Below, piece by piece: positions 1-8,255 of a stretch of 64,000 nucleotides of DNA. The position numbers and the translations under genes were made by a program. Location: contig CAWJVM010000015.1 of the NCBI GenBank assembly GCA_963846315.1, positions 1 to 64,000 on the forward strand, read 5' to 3'. Position 1 is the first letter of the stretch. Every line of letters starts with the position of its first letter. Source of the DNA: RPQJ01 sp963846315. Lineage in GTDB: Bacteria; Pseudomonadota; Gammaproteobacteria; Steroidobacterales; Steroidobacteraceae. The notes under the pieces were generated by a model. That model was not told where the DNA came from. It saw only the letters and a program-made list of their open reading frames with translations, and ran no database searches.

Positions 1-995
1 AGCGCTTCGGCCACGACGTCGACGAAAGGCTTCTTTTCGGCGTGGAACTCGACGCCGCTCGGATGGTCGCTCGGCCGGTAGGAGAAGGTCGTCGTTTGGG
101 CGAGGAAGTCCGGTGCCAGCAGCACGCAGTCGCGATCTGCGAACGTGAAGACCGTGTCGAGGTGCATCGCAGCCCGGATCTTGGGCATTGCGGCGACGAT
201 CACGCGTTCCGCGGCGCCCTTCTTGAACAGCGTGGCTGCAAGCTGGCTGATGGCCTGCCGCGAAGTGCGCTCGCTCATGCCGATCAGTACGTTGCCCTTG
301 CCGATGGGCATCACGTCGCCGCCTTCCAGTGTCGCCTGGCCGTGGTCCTCGGTCGGGTCGCCCCACCAGACGTTGACCTTGCCGGCGAAGTCCGGATGGA
401 ACTTGTAGATGGCCGTCGTCAGGACCGTTTCTTCGTGCCGCGCCGGCCAGTACAGCGGATTGAGGGTGACCCCGCCATAGATCCAGCAGGTAGTGTCGCG
501 CGTGTACAGCGTGTTCGGCAGCGGCGGCAGCAGGTATTCGGTGACACCGGCCGCTTCCTTCACGACCTTCAGCGCCTTGCCGCCGACCGACTCCGGGAAC
601 TCGAGCGTTGAGAGGCCGCCGATCAGGGTTTCCGCGAGGATGCGGTTCTCGAGGCCCTCGAGGTAACTGCGCAACTCGTCGATGAAGCCGAGGCCAACCT
701 GGTTGGGCACGACCTGGTTGTCCATGATCCGCTTCTTGCCTTCCGGGACCGCGACGGTCTCGGCCCGCAGGTTGTGCATCTCCACCACGTCGACGCCGCG
801 GTCGCGCATCTTGGTGACGAAGTCGAAGTGGTCGCGCTTGGCGTTCTCGACCCACAGCACGTCGTCGAACAGCAACTGGTCGCAGTTGGACAGCGTCAAC
901 CGCTGGTGCGCTCGACCAGGTGCGCAGACCATGACCTTGCGCAGCTGGCCGACTTCCGAGTGGACGCCGAATTTGACTTCTTTTTTGCTTGCCAT
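1..995 (-). CDS. arcA: Arginine deiminase, 3' end outside window
   Basis: Hydrolyses arginine to citrulline and ammonia in the cytoplasm, first step of the arginine deiminase pathway. The 331 codons present match the family throughout: TRDT near residue 165 (the Asp166 region of the Pseudomonas enzyme), LEGGD near 223-227, and MHLDT with His278 and Asp280. The catalytic Cys near residue 406 would lie beyond the left edge, so completeness cannot be checked. The start is ATG at 995, 29 bp after the stop of the antiporter fragment. This is the full-length end of a tandem duplication; the other arcA copy stops at about codon 326. arcB and arcC are not visible and could lie further left. Confidence 0.93.
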   Translation of the reverse strand, partial: MASKKEVKFGVHSEVGQLRKVMVCAPGRAHQRLTLSNCDQLLFDDVLWVENAKRDHFDFVTKMRDRGVDVVEMHNLRAETVAVPEGKKRIMDNQVVPNQVGLGFIDELRSYLEGLENRILAETLIGGLSTLEFPESVGGKALKVVKEAAGVTEYLLPPLPNTLYTRDTTCWIYGGVTLNPLYWPARHEETVLTTAIYKFHPDFAGKVNVWWGDPTEDHGQATLEGGDVMPIGKGNVLIGMSERTSRQAISQLAATLFKKGAAERVIVAAMPKIRAAMHLDTVFTFADRDCVLLAPDFLAQTTTFSYRPSDHPSGVEFHAEKKPFVDVVAEA

Positions 996-1024
996 GATTG
1001 GACTCACTGGATACGGGGTTGGTG

Positions 1025-2040
1025 TCAGAGGGAGAGGGTGCCGGTCGACGGACCGTAGATGCAGTACAGGGCTGCAGCGACGATGAGGCCGAACACGACC
1101 CAGTCGCTGGTGCCGACGAAAACGGGCTTGCCTTGCTCACGGCGCGCCATGTAGTAGAGGATCGTGCCGGGGGCGAACAGCAGTGCGGCGAGCAGGATGT
1201 ATTTCAGGCCACCGGCGTAGATCATGAATAGCGTGTAGATCACCGCCAGCGAGGCCAGGATCAGGTCGCGCTTGCGTTCTTCCGGCCGGACCTCGTAGGT
1301 CTGGCCGCGCCGCGCGATCATCAGGCCGTACGCCGCGACGAAGAAGTAGGGGATCAGCGTGGTCGCGCTGGTCAGGCTCAGCATCAGCGCAAACGCATCG
1401 CGCGACCAGTAGGTCGTGATCACGATCAGCTGGATGATGATGCTGGTCGTCCACATCGCCACGACCGGCACGTTGTTCTGGTTGGTCTTGGCGAAGGCCT
1501 TGGGCATGTCCTTGGACTTGCCGGCGGCGAACATGACTTCGGCGCAGATCAGCGCCCAGGCCAGGTAGGCGCCGAGGACCGACACCAGCAGGCCTCACTG
1601 ACAAAGATCGCGCCCCAGGGTCCGACCACCGACTCCAGCACCGCAGCCATCGACGGCTGGCGCACGCCGGCGATGTCGGCACGCTGCATCACGGCATAGG
1701 GTAGCAGGGTCACCAGCACCATCAGGCTGGTGACGATGATGAAGCCGGTGATGGTGGCCAGGCCGACATCGGTGCGTTCCTTGGCGAAGCGCGAATAGAC
1801 GCTGGCGCCCTCGATGCCGATGAAGACGAACACCGTGACCAGCATCGTCGCCTTGACCTGCTCGAACAGTCCGTTGGTCAGGTCGCCGCCGTAGAGATTG
1901 AAACTGAACAGGTCGACCTTGAACGCGAAGATCAGGATCAGGATGAAGACCATGATCGGGATGACCTTTGCGATGGTAACGATCTTGTTGATCGCCGCCG
2001 CCTGCTGCACGCCGCGCAGGATCAAGAAGTGGAACAACCA
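1025..2040 (-). pseudogene. 3' fragment of arginine/ornithine antiporter gene, frameshifted
   Basis: This is a second copy of the last 338 or so codons of the intact antiporter gene at 3049-4467. It lacks the first 134 codons: at 2040/2041 the sequence switches abruptly to arcA. Near 1593-1596 it reads ggcctcactg where the intact copy reads ggccgacactg, a net one-base loss that throws the remaining reading out of frame. It has no start or signal of its own and cannot make a working transporter. It sits 29 bp ahead of the complete arcA, so it probably remains as transcribed spacer between the antiporter promoter and arcA. Confidence 0.88.
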
Positions 2041-3019
2041 CGTCCACGAACGGCTTCTTTTCGGCGTGGAACTCGACACCGCTCGGATGGTCGCTCGGCC
2101 GGTACGAGAAGGTCGTGGTCTGGGCGAGGAAGTCCGGTGCCAGCAGCACGCAGTCGCGGTCTGCGAACGTGAAGACCGTGTCGAGGTGCATCGCAGCCCT
2201 GATCTTGGGCATTGCGGCGACGATCACGCGCTCCGCGGCGCCCTTCTTGAACAGCGTGGCCGCCAGTTGGCTGATGGCCTGCCGCGAAGTGCGCTCGCTC
2301 ATGCCGATGAGGACGTTGCCCTTGCCGATCGGCATCACGTCGCCGCCTTCCAGCGTCGCCTGCCCGTGGTCCTCGGTCGGGTCGCCCCACCAGACGTTGA
2401 CCTTGCCGGCGAAGTCCGGATGGAACTTGTAGATGGCCGTCGTCAGGACCGTTTCTTCATGCCGCGCCGGCCAGTACAGCGGATTGAGGGTGACCCCGCC
2501 GTAGATCCAGCAGGTGGTGTCGCGCGTGTACAGCGTGTTCGGCAGCGGCGGCAGCAGGTATTCGGTGACGCCGGCCGCCTCCTTGACCACCTGCAGTGCC
2601 TTGCCGCCGATCGACTCGGGGAACTCGAGCGTCGAGAGGCCGCCGATCAGGGTTTCTGCGAGGGCGCGGTTGTCGAGGCCTTCGAGGTAGCTGCGCAGCT
2701 CGTCGATGAAGCCGAGACCGACCTGGTTGGGCACGACCTGGTTGTCGAGGATCCACTTCTTGCCCTCCGGCACCGCAACGGTCTCGGCGAGCAGGTTGTG
2801 CATCTCCACCACGTCGACGCCACGGTCGCGCATCTTGGTGACGAAGTCGAAGTGGTCGCGCTTGGCGTTCTCGACCCAGAGCACGTCGTCGAACAGCAGC
2901 TGGTCGCAGTTGGAAGGCGTGAGGCGCTGGTGTGCCCGACCGGGGGCGCAGACCAGGACCTTGCGCAGCTGGCCGACTTCCGAATGAACGCCGAATTTGA
3001 CTTCGTTTGTGCTTGCCAT
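2041..3019 (-). pseudogene. 5' fragment of arginine deiminase gene
   Basis: The first 326 or so codons of arcA are intact and in frame from the ATG at 3019, including TRD near 165, LEGGD and MHLD (His278, Asp280). At 2041 the sequence jumps into the antiporter fragment, and translation would continue out of frame for about 148 residues to 1595. The C-terminal quarter with the catalytic Cys is absent, so the product should be inactive. It differs from the complete copy at scattered bases and residues (for example LAET against RAET, KKWILD against KKRIMD), so the duplication is not fresh. It follows the intact antiporter gene by 29 bp. Confidence 0.88.
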
Positions 3020-3048
3020 GATTTGACTCGCTGGATGCTGGGGTGGTG

Positions 3049-4467
3049 TCAGAGTGAGAGGGTGCCGGTCGACAGACCGTAGATGCAGTACAGGGCTGCA
3101 GCGACGATGAGGCCGAACACGACCCAGTCGCTGGTGCCGACGAAAACGGGCTTGCCTTGCTCACGGCGCGCCATGTAGTAGAGGATCGTGCCGGGGGCGA
3201 ACAGCAGTGCGGCGAGCAGGATGTACTTGAGGCCGCCGGCGTAGATCATGAAAAGCGTGTAAGCAACCGCCAGCGAGGCCAGGATCAGGTCGCGCTTGCG
3301 TTCCTCCGGCCGGACCTCGTAGGTCTGGCCACGTCGCGCGATCATCAGTCCGTAGGCGGCGACGAAGAAGTAGGGGATCAGCGTGGTCGCGCTGGTCAGG
3401 CTCAGCATCAGCGCAAACGCATCGCGCGACCAGTAGGTCGTGATCACGATCAGCTGGATGATGATGCTGGTCGTCCACATCGCCACGACTGGCACGTTGT
3501 TCTGGTTGGTCCTGGCGAAGGCCTTGGGCATGTCCTTGGACTTGCCCGCGGCGAACATGACTTCGGCGCAGATCAGCGCCCAGGCCAGGTAGGCGCCCAG
3601 GACCGACACCAGCAGGCCGACACTGACAAAGATCGCGCCCCAGGGCCCGACCACCGACTCCAGCACCGCGGCCATCGATGGCTGGCGCACGCCGGCGATG
3701 TCGGCACGCTGCATCACGGCATAGGGCAGCAGGGTGACCAGCACCATCAGGCTGGTGACGATGATGAAGCCAGTGATGGTGGCCAGGCCGACATCGGTGC
3801 GTTCCTTGGCGAAGCGCGAATAGACGCTGGCGCCCTCGATGCCGATGAAGACGAACACCGTCACCAGCATCGTCGCCTTGACCTGCTCGAACAGGCCAGT
3901 GGTCAGGTCGCCGCCGTAGAGATTGAAGCTGAACAGGTCGACCTTGAACGCGAAGATCAGGATCAGGATAAAGACCATGATCGGGATGACCTTCGCGATG
4001 GTGACGATCTTGTTGATCGCCGCCGCCTGCTGCACGCCGCGCAGGATCAGGAAGTGGAACAACCAGATTCCGACGGAGGCGACCATGATCGCGATGACCG
4101 TGTTGCCTTCGCCGAAGACTGGAAAGAAGGCGCCGAGCGTGGACTTGATCAGCACCCAGTACGACACGTTGCCGATGCAGCTGCCGATCCAGTAACCGAA
4201 AGCCGACAGGAAACCCGCGTAGTCGCCGAAACCTTCGCGGGCGTAGGCATACACGCCGGCGTCAATGTCGGGCCGGCGCTCGGCCAGGGCCTGGAACACT
4301 CGCGCCAGCATGTACATGCCGGTGCCCGCGATGAGCCAGGCGATGACTGCGCCGAGCGGACCTGTGGCGCTGGCAAACGTCCGCGGCAGCGAGAATATGC
4401 CCGCTCCGACCATTCCGCCCACCACCATTGCGGTGAGCGCCGTCCGTGACATCTTCTGCTCGGCCAT
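3049..4467 (-). CDS. arcD: Arginine:ornithine antiporter, APC family
   Basis: Inner-membrane amino-acid exchanger of 472 residues. The N-terminus has the APC hallmark GGMVGAGIFSLP in helix 1, and about twelve hydrophobic segments follow through to the C-terminus. Exchange of arginine for ornithine is inferred from family resemblance and the adjacent arginine deiminase; a general basic amino acid antiporter is the alternative. I chose ATG 4467 (MAEQKMSRT) over an upstream start at 4521 because the transporter homology begins there and a GG-rich stretch precedes it. It is first in the minus-strand arc cluster. Its 3' two-thirds are duplicated at 1025-2040. Confidence 0.85.
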   Translation of the reverse strand: MAEQKMSRTALTAMVVGGMVGAGIFSLPRTFASATGPLGAVIAWLIAGTGMYMLARVFQALAERRPDIDAGVYAYAREGFGDYAGFLSAFGYWIGSCIGNVSYWVLIKSTLGAFFPVFGEGNTVIAIMVASVGIWLFHFLILRGVQQAAAINKIVTIAKVIPIMVFILILIFAFKVDLFSFNLYGGDLTTGLFEQVKATMLVTVFVFIGIEGASVYSRFAKERTDVGLATITGFIIVTSLMVLVTLLPYAVMQRADIAGVRQPSMAAVLESVVGPWGAIFVSVGLLVSVLGAYLAWALICAEVMFAAGKSKDMPKAFARTNQNNVPVVAMWTTSIIIQLIVITTYWSRDAFALMLSLTSATTLIPYFFVAAYGLMIARRGQTYEVRPEERKRDLILASLAVAYTLFMIYAGGLKYILLAALLFAPGTILYYMARREQGKPVFVGTSDWVVFGLIVAAALYCIYGLSTGTLSL

Positions 4468-4915
4468 CCCGTTCCACCCCGCTGAGTTTTTTATTGCACG
4501 GCGATCCGCGCGCAAAAGCACGAAATCACATCTTCGACAAGCTATCCAATAGTTGCATCTTACGCAATGAGAAAGAATTCATACAGGACAGCCGCACACA
4601 ATACGCACGTTGATTCGCTGCAGCGACGCGCCCGAAACGGTGCGTCGAAATGGTCTGATCAAGATTGCGTTCGTGTTACGGCGCAATCTGGATTCGGGCC
4701 AAGCCTGGCGCACCGCCGCAGCGGTTTTATTGCCCACGAAACGCGTGATCGCTGCTATCGTATGGGGCGCGGCTTGCATTGTGCAGCGCAGCATTCACTC
4801 GCCGCCGGCTCGCATCGTCGAATCGGCAGCTTGGCGAGTACGGCGCGCCGAACGCATTGATACCGATGCCGGTCGCCCGACGTTCAATCAAACTGAAGCT
4901 TTGGAGCAACGAGCA
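4468..4915. other. Intergenic region between divergent arcD and SlyB-like gene
   Basis: About 450 bp with no convincing gene. It is more AT-rich than its surroundings between 4480 and 4610, as expected for divergent promoters. A partly symmetric 15-mer (TTGC, 7 bases, GCAA) lies at 4553-4567. It is not a good match to the FNR/ANR site, and I assign no factor to it. Several open frames cross the region but none has a ribosome binding site or recognisable product. Confidence 0.5.
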
Positions 4916-5482
4916 ATGAAAATGCGTTGGAATCTTATCGGGTCGATCGCGCTGCTGGGCGCGGTCCTCGTGGCGGGCGAGGCCACTGCACAGACCACGG
5001 TGACCTACGGTCGCATCACAAACGTGCGCCAGGTCGACATCCAGAACCAGGGCGCGAATGCGGCGGGAACGATCGTCGGCGGCGCCCTTGGCGTCGCTTC
5101 GGGCTCCGGGCAGTCGCGAAGCAATCGCGCCTTGCGTGGTGTCGGCGGTGCGGCGGTTGGCGGCCGACTGGCAAGCGCGGCAGGCTCGTCGACCGGGTTC
5201 GAATACACGGTCCTGATCGGCGGGACCAACACCATCCGGGTGGTGACCGAGCAGGCCGGCATGCGCGTCGGCGATTGCGTTTCGGTGGAGCGCGGGGCGC
5301 ACAACAACCTTCGCCTCGTCGACGATGCACGCTGCAATGCCGCAGCCAACACGCCGGTGCCCGCCAGCGCAATGGCGGACGCTACCGCCTGCGAATCCGC
5401 CAAGGAACAGCTGCTCAATGCGTCGACGGACGCGGAATTCGACCGCGCCGAGCGCCGAATGCGGCTGCTGTGCGGTGACTGA
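4916..5482 (+). CDS. SlyB-like glycine-zipper envelope protein
   Basis: Predicted 188-residue exported protein. It has a signal peptide at residues 1-25 (hydrophobic core ending ATAQ), then the YGRITNVRQVDI pattern that introduces SlyB/17-kDa surface-antigen proteins, then a glycine-rich segment at about 45-85 that could form a glycine-zipper pair of membrane helices. The C-terminal part carries two Cys-containing stretches and a charged tail (AERRMRLLCGD). No lipobox Cys directly follows the signal peptide, so it may not be lipidated as SlyB is. ATG 4916 is chosen because the signal peptide begins there; longer in-frame starts add an unconvincing basic N-terminus. The precise role is unknown; relatives are linked to outer-membrane integrity. 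Confidence 0.75.
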   Translation: MKMRWNLIGSIALLGAVLVAGEATAQTTVTYGRITNVRQVDIQNQGANAAGTIVGGALGVASGSGQSRSNRALRGVGGAAVGGRLASAAGSSTGFEYTVLIGGTNTIRVVTEQAGMRVGDCVSVERGAHNNLRLVDDARCNAAANTPVPASAMADATACESAKEQLLNASTDAEFDRAERRMRLLCGD

Positions 5483-5521
5483 TCGCGGCAATTGGTCTCG
5501 ATTCACCGGCTGAAAGACGGT

Positions 5522-5543
5522 AGAGGCCGGGCGTCCGGCCTCT
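5522..5543 (+). terminator. Hairpin after SlyB-like gene
   Basis: A perfect 9-bp inverted repeat (AGAGGCCGG, loop GCGT, CCGGCCTCT) lies 39 bp after the stop codon and 33 bp before the next start. There is no T-run, so it is either a weak terminator or an mRNA 3'-end stabiliser. Confidence 0.55.
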
Positions 5544-5575
5544 GTTCGACGTGAACTCAATTAAAGGTATTGACG

Positions 5576-6142
5576 ATGAACAAGCGACATTTTCTTGCGG
5601 CATTGATGGGCGTGCTGGTGCTCGCCACGGGCTGCACCACGACGGGTCCGGGCTCCAGCGACCCAGCCACGCGCAGCCAGAGCATCAACGCCGACGTCGA
5701 CAACGCGCTGGCCAACCTGTACCGACAGGATCCGGGGGCGCAGCAGCTCGTCAACAGGGCGAAGGGAGTGCTGGTATTCCCATCCGTGCTGGAGGCCGGG
5801 TTCGTCTTCGGTGCCTGGCGGGGCGACGGCGCCTTGCGCGTGGGCGGCAAGACGGCCAGCTTTCACCGCACGACGGGCGGTTCGTTCGGCCTGCAGGCCG
5901 GCGCCCAGTCCACGGCGGTCTTCCTGTTGTTCATGACGGATGACGCCCTGGCACGATTCCAAAGCAGCAATGGCTGGACGGCCGGCGTCGATGCGACGGT
6001 CACCTTGTTGTCGGTCGGCGCGAACGCTCAGGTGACCAGTGCCACTGCACAGCAGCCGGTCATTGGTTACGTGCTCTCGAACCAGGGAATCATGGCGGGC
6101 GTCACGGTCGACGGATCGCGGATTACCCGCCTCAAGCTCTAA
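5576..6142 (+). CDS. YSC84/SYLF-domain lipoprotein
   Basis: 188-residue lipoprotein with a lipobox ending in LATGC at about residue 19, so it should be lipid-anchored in the periplasm or outer membrane. The body matches the SYLF (Ysc84) domain: AKGVLVFPSVLEAGFVFG, then GGSFGLQAGAQSTAVFLLFM, and a C-terminal GVTVDGSRI. SYLF domains bind phosphoinositides in eukaryotes; in bacteria their role is not established. ATG 5576 is preceded by AAAGG with 8-bp spacing, better than a TTG six bases upstream. It follows the SlyB-like gene in the same direction. Confidence 0.85.
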   Translation: MNKRHFLAALMGVLVLATGCTTTGPGSSDPATRSQSINADVDNALANLYRQDPGAQQLVNRAKGVLVFPSVLEAGFVFGAWRGDGALRVGGKTASFHRTTGGSFGLQAGAQSTAVFLLFMTDDALARFQSSNGWTAGVDATVTLLSVGANAQVTSATAQQPVIGYVLSNQGIMAGVTVDGSRITRLKL

Positions 6143-6157
6143 CCAAGCACGACCCGC

Positions 6158-7234
6158 ATGAAGCCGTCGTCAGGCGCGCCTTATGTGCGCCTGTCAGGGT
6201 TGATCGTGATCCTGGCAGGCGCTGTCGTCAGCCCATGTGTCGCATGGGCAGAGACGCCCGGCGCGCGGTGTCTGGAAATACATGACGCCGTAGAGAGGCT
6301 TGCCTGCTTCGACGTCGCCATTGGCGCCGCAGTGCACGGAGGCTCCGCGGCCTCGTCGCCACCGCCTGCCGTGCCGGCATCCGCATCGATGCCTTCAGCT
6401 GTGCCCTCGGCCGAAGCCGTCCCGGTCACGCCGCGTCCCGCGTCGCTGATCGACACGACCTGGGGCTTTCTCCCCGACTCCAGGCGGGCGTATGTGAGGC
6501 TCCATCAGCCCAACTACCTATTGGTGGGCCGCTACACGACGGACGCCAACATCGCGCCCTACCAGCCATTGTTCGATGCGTTCGAGGAAGAGGGCGATTT
6601 CGACGACGTCGAGGCCAAGTTCCAGCTGAGCTTCAAAGGCAGGCTGTTGGCCACGGACGATCACCGCTGGGGCTTGTGGTTCGCCTACACCCAGCAGAGC
6701 CAGTGGCAGCTGTACAGCCCGGACATCTCGCGCCCGTTCCGCGAGACCAACTACATGCCGGAAATCTTCGGCAGCTTCCGGCCCGGCATCCAGGTCGGCG
6801 GCATGCAATGGAACCTGCTCAATTTCGGGTACACCCACCAGTCGAACGGACGGTCCGACCCGATCTCGCGCAGCTGGGACAGGCTGTTCGTCGAGGCTGG
6901 ATTCGAGCGCGACAATTTTGTCCTGCTGGCCCGGGCCTGGACGCGCATCACGCCTTCAGACTACGAAGACGACAATCCCGACATCGTGGACTACTACGGC
7001 CACGGCGAGATCACGGGCAGCTACAAATGGCGGGACAACAGCTTCACGCTGATGGGTCGTGGCAACCTGAGCACCGGCAAGGGTGCGGCGCAGTTCACCT
7101 GGGCCTCGCGACCACTGCTGGGCCCGCTACGTGGTTACCTGCAGGTGTTTACCGGTTACGGCGAAAGCATGATCGATTACGACTGGAATCAGACGACGAT
7201 CGGCATCGGCCTGACGCTCAACGACCGGTTCTGA
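6158..7234 (+). CDS. pldA: Outer-membrane phospholipase A (PldA-type)
   Basis: Beta-barrel phospholipase of 358 residues that hydrolyses phospholipids in the outer leaflet of the outer membrane. It has a signal peptide (residues 1-32), then an Ala/Pro/Ser-rich linker to about residue 100, then a barrel. The active site is clear: HQSNGRSDP with His227, Ser229 and Asn230, equivalent to His142/Ser144 of the E. coli enzyme. The C-terminus ends in a Phe-terminated strand (GLTLNDRF), typical for barrel assembly. It starts 15 bp after the SYLF lipoprotein and may be cotranscribed with it. Confidence 0.92.
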   Translation: MKPSSGAPYVRLSGLIVILAGAVVSPCVAWAETPGARCLEIHDAVERLACFDVAIGAAVHGGSAASSPPPAVPASASMPSAVPSAEAVPVTPRPASLIDTTWGFLPDSRRAYVRLHQPNYLLVGRYTTDANIAPYQPLFDAFEEEGDFDDVEAKFQLSFKGRLLATDDHRWGLWFAYTQQSQWQLYSPDISRPFRETNYMPEIFGSFRPGIQVGGMQWNLLNFGYTHQSNGRSDPISRSWDRLFVEAGFERDNFVLLARAWTRITPSDYEDDNPDIVDYYGHGEITGSYKWRDNSFTLMGRGNLSTGKGAAQFTWASRPLLGPLRGYLQVFTGYGESMIDYDWNQTTIGIGLTLNDRF

Positions 7235-7235
7235 T

Positions 7236-7261
7236 CCGGGCCGGCTCGACAGCCGGCCCGG
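7236..7261 (+). terminator. GC-rich hairpin after pldA
   Basis: A perfect 10-bp inverted repeat (CCGGGCCGGC, loop TCGACA, GCCGGCCCGG) begins one base after the pldA stop codon. No T-tract follows. It is probably part of the pldA mRNA 3' end together with the larger inverted repeat just downstream. Confidence 0.5.
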
Positions 7262-7277
7262 CTGATGGCAACTGCAT

Positions 7278-7359
7278 GCGAGCGGCGGCCCTGAGGCCTT
7301 TTCAAGAGCGCGTGTCTGCCTTTCCAAGCTGTTGAAAAGGCCTCAGGGCCGCCGCTCGC
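7278..7359. terminator. Perfect 28-bp inverted repeat between convergent genes
   Basis: The arms 7278-7305 and 7332-7359 are exact reverse complements (28 of 28), separated by 26 bases. The loop-side ends carry a run of T (TTTTCAA) on one strand and its complement on the other. The element sits between pldA (ends 7234) and the DUF3313 gene (ends 7367), which point towards each other, so a bidirectional terminator is the simplest reading. The arm length and perfection exceed what a terminator needs, so a dispersed REP-like repeat is an alternative. Confidence 0.7.
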
Positions 7360-7366
7360 AATCGTT

Positions 7367-8047
7367 CTATTCGGCCTTGGCCCGGCCGTACATCTCTTCC
7401 ATGGCCTGGCGTAACGCAGTCGCCCAGATTCCCATCGCACGTCGCGCATCCGCGGTATTCGTCACCCGGTTCGTGATGCTCCACGTTCCAGCGGACCGTG
7501 CGCTCCGGGCATCGACGGCACGCGCCAGGATTTCACCCGTCATCGAATCGCGCAATTCGGCAACCAGTGTCATGCGTCCAGCGTTGGCGGTGTACGTGCG
7601 CGAGCGACCGGCCGTCATCGTGTCCGGCGCCGTGATGTACAGATCGACGATGGCGGCGCTGACCCGCAATGTATCCGGACCTGCCACTTCGACGAGCTGG
7701 AAGCCGCCCCTTTCGAGTTCCGCGCGGAAGGTTTCGCGGAACAAGTCCGCCAGCCCTGTCTGGATCGCAGCCATGTCGTCGGCATTGAGCCGGCCGAGCT
7801 GGCTGCGGCCGCCGCGGTTCGGGTCCCAGTTCCTGGCGAAACTGACTTCCACCGGGTCGATCATCACGCTTCGGTAGGCGACGATCTCGGCATCCGGCTT
7901 GAGGAATACAGCTCCGAGCCGCGTACCAGGCTGCCGGACGAGGCCATCCCATTCATCGGGGCCTGCATTTCGGGTACTCGCGCATCCCGCAAGGGTTGCC
8001 GCGCACAGCCCGACCAGTAATGGCAGCAAAGTGCGAAAGCGGATCAT
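7367..8047 (-). CDS. DUF3313 lipoprotein
   Basis: 226-residue lipoprotein whose signal peptide ends in the lipobox LAGC at about residue 21. The remainder matches the DUF3313 family: a start like WDGLVRQPGTRLGAVFLKPDA, then a central region (FRETFRAELERGGFQLVE) reminiscent of secretin-associated or LPS-related lipoproteins, and ADARRAMGIWATALRQAM near the end. The function of the family is unknown. The ATG at 8047 is supported by GGAG seven bases upstream; an upstream start at 8083 is less likely. It converges on pldA. Confidence 0.8.
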   Translation of the reverse strand: MIRFRTLLPLLVGLCAATLAGCASTRNAGPDEWDGLVRQPGTRLGAVFLKPDAEIVAYRSVMIDPVEVSFARNWDPNRGGRSQLGRLNADDMAAIQTGLADLFRETFRAELERGGFQLVEVAGPDTLRVSAAIVDLYITAPDTMTAGRSRTYTANAGRMTLVAELRDSMTGEILARAVDARSARSAGTWSITNRVTNTADARRAMGIWATALRQAMEEMYGRAKAE

Positions 8048-8255
8048 GTTGACGCTCCAGGGTGTTAGTAGTGTCTCGCGCACGCCGCGGGCAGGATCGT
8101 CCGGGAGAGGTCTGCGGCAGACGGCGTGCGATTCAGGCTAGCACGGCAAAGTCCGTAGCTTCAACGCTGCGGCCCAGGTGTGCAATCGCGGGTGCGTCGT
8201 GTTTCTGATTTCGCTGGCCTGGCGCAAGGCTGGTCCGTACAAGTGCTTCTGACCA

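Larger units (their letters stand above)
17..4065. repeat. Tandem duplication of a 2,024-bp arcA-arcD segment
   Basis: Positions 17-2040 and 2041-4065 are head-to-tail copies, offset 2,024 bp (2,025 beyond the one-base deletion near 1593). The breakpoints fall inside arcA (about codon 326) and inside the antiporter gene (codon 134). At the junction 2040/2041 only one base is shared by both flanks, so the join looks illegitimate rather than homologous. One simple tandem duplication explains the layout: complete arcA at the left end, complete antiporter at the right, and one truncated copy of each between them. The copies differ at several percent of positions where I compared them by eye. Confidence 0.9.

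Noticed and set aside
17..4065. Assembly artefact as the cause of the arc duplication
   Set aside because: The copies differ at many positions and one has an indel, and both outer copies are complete within view. A misassembled repeat would usually be identical. It stays possible if two strains were merged.
4553..4567. FNR/ANR or ArgR operator upstream of arcD
   Set aside because: The 15-mer has TTGC and GCAA arms but the centre and spacing do not fit TTGAT-N4-ATCAA, and no good ARG box was seen.
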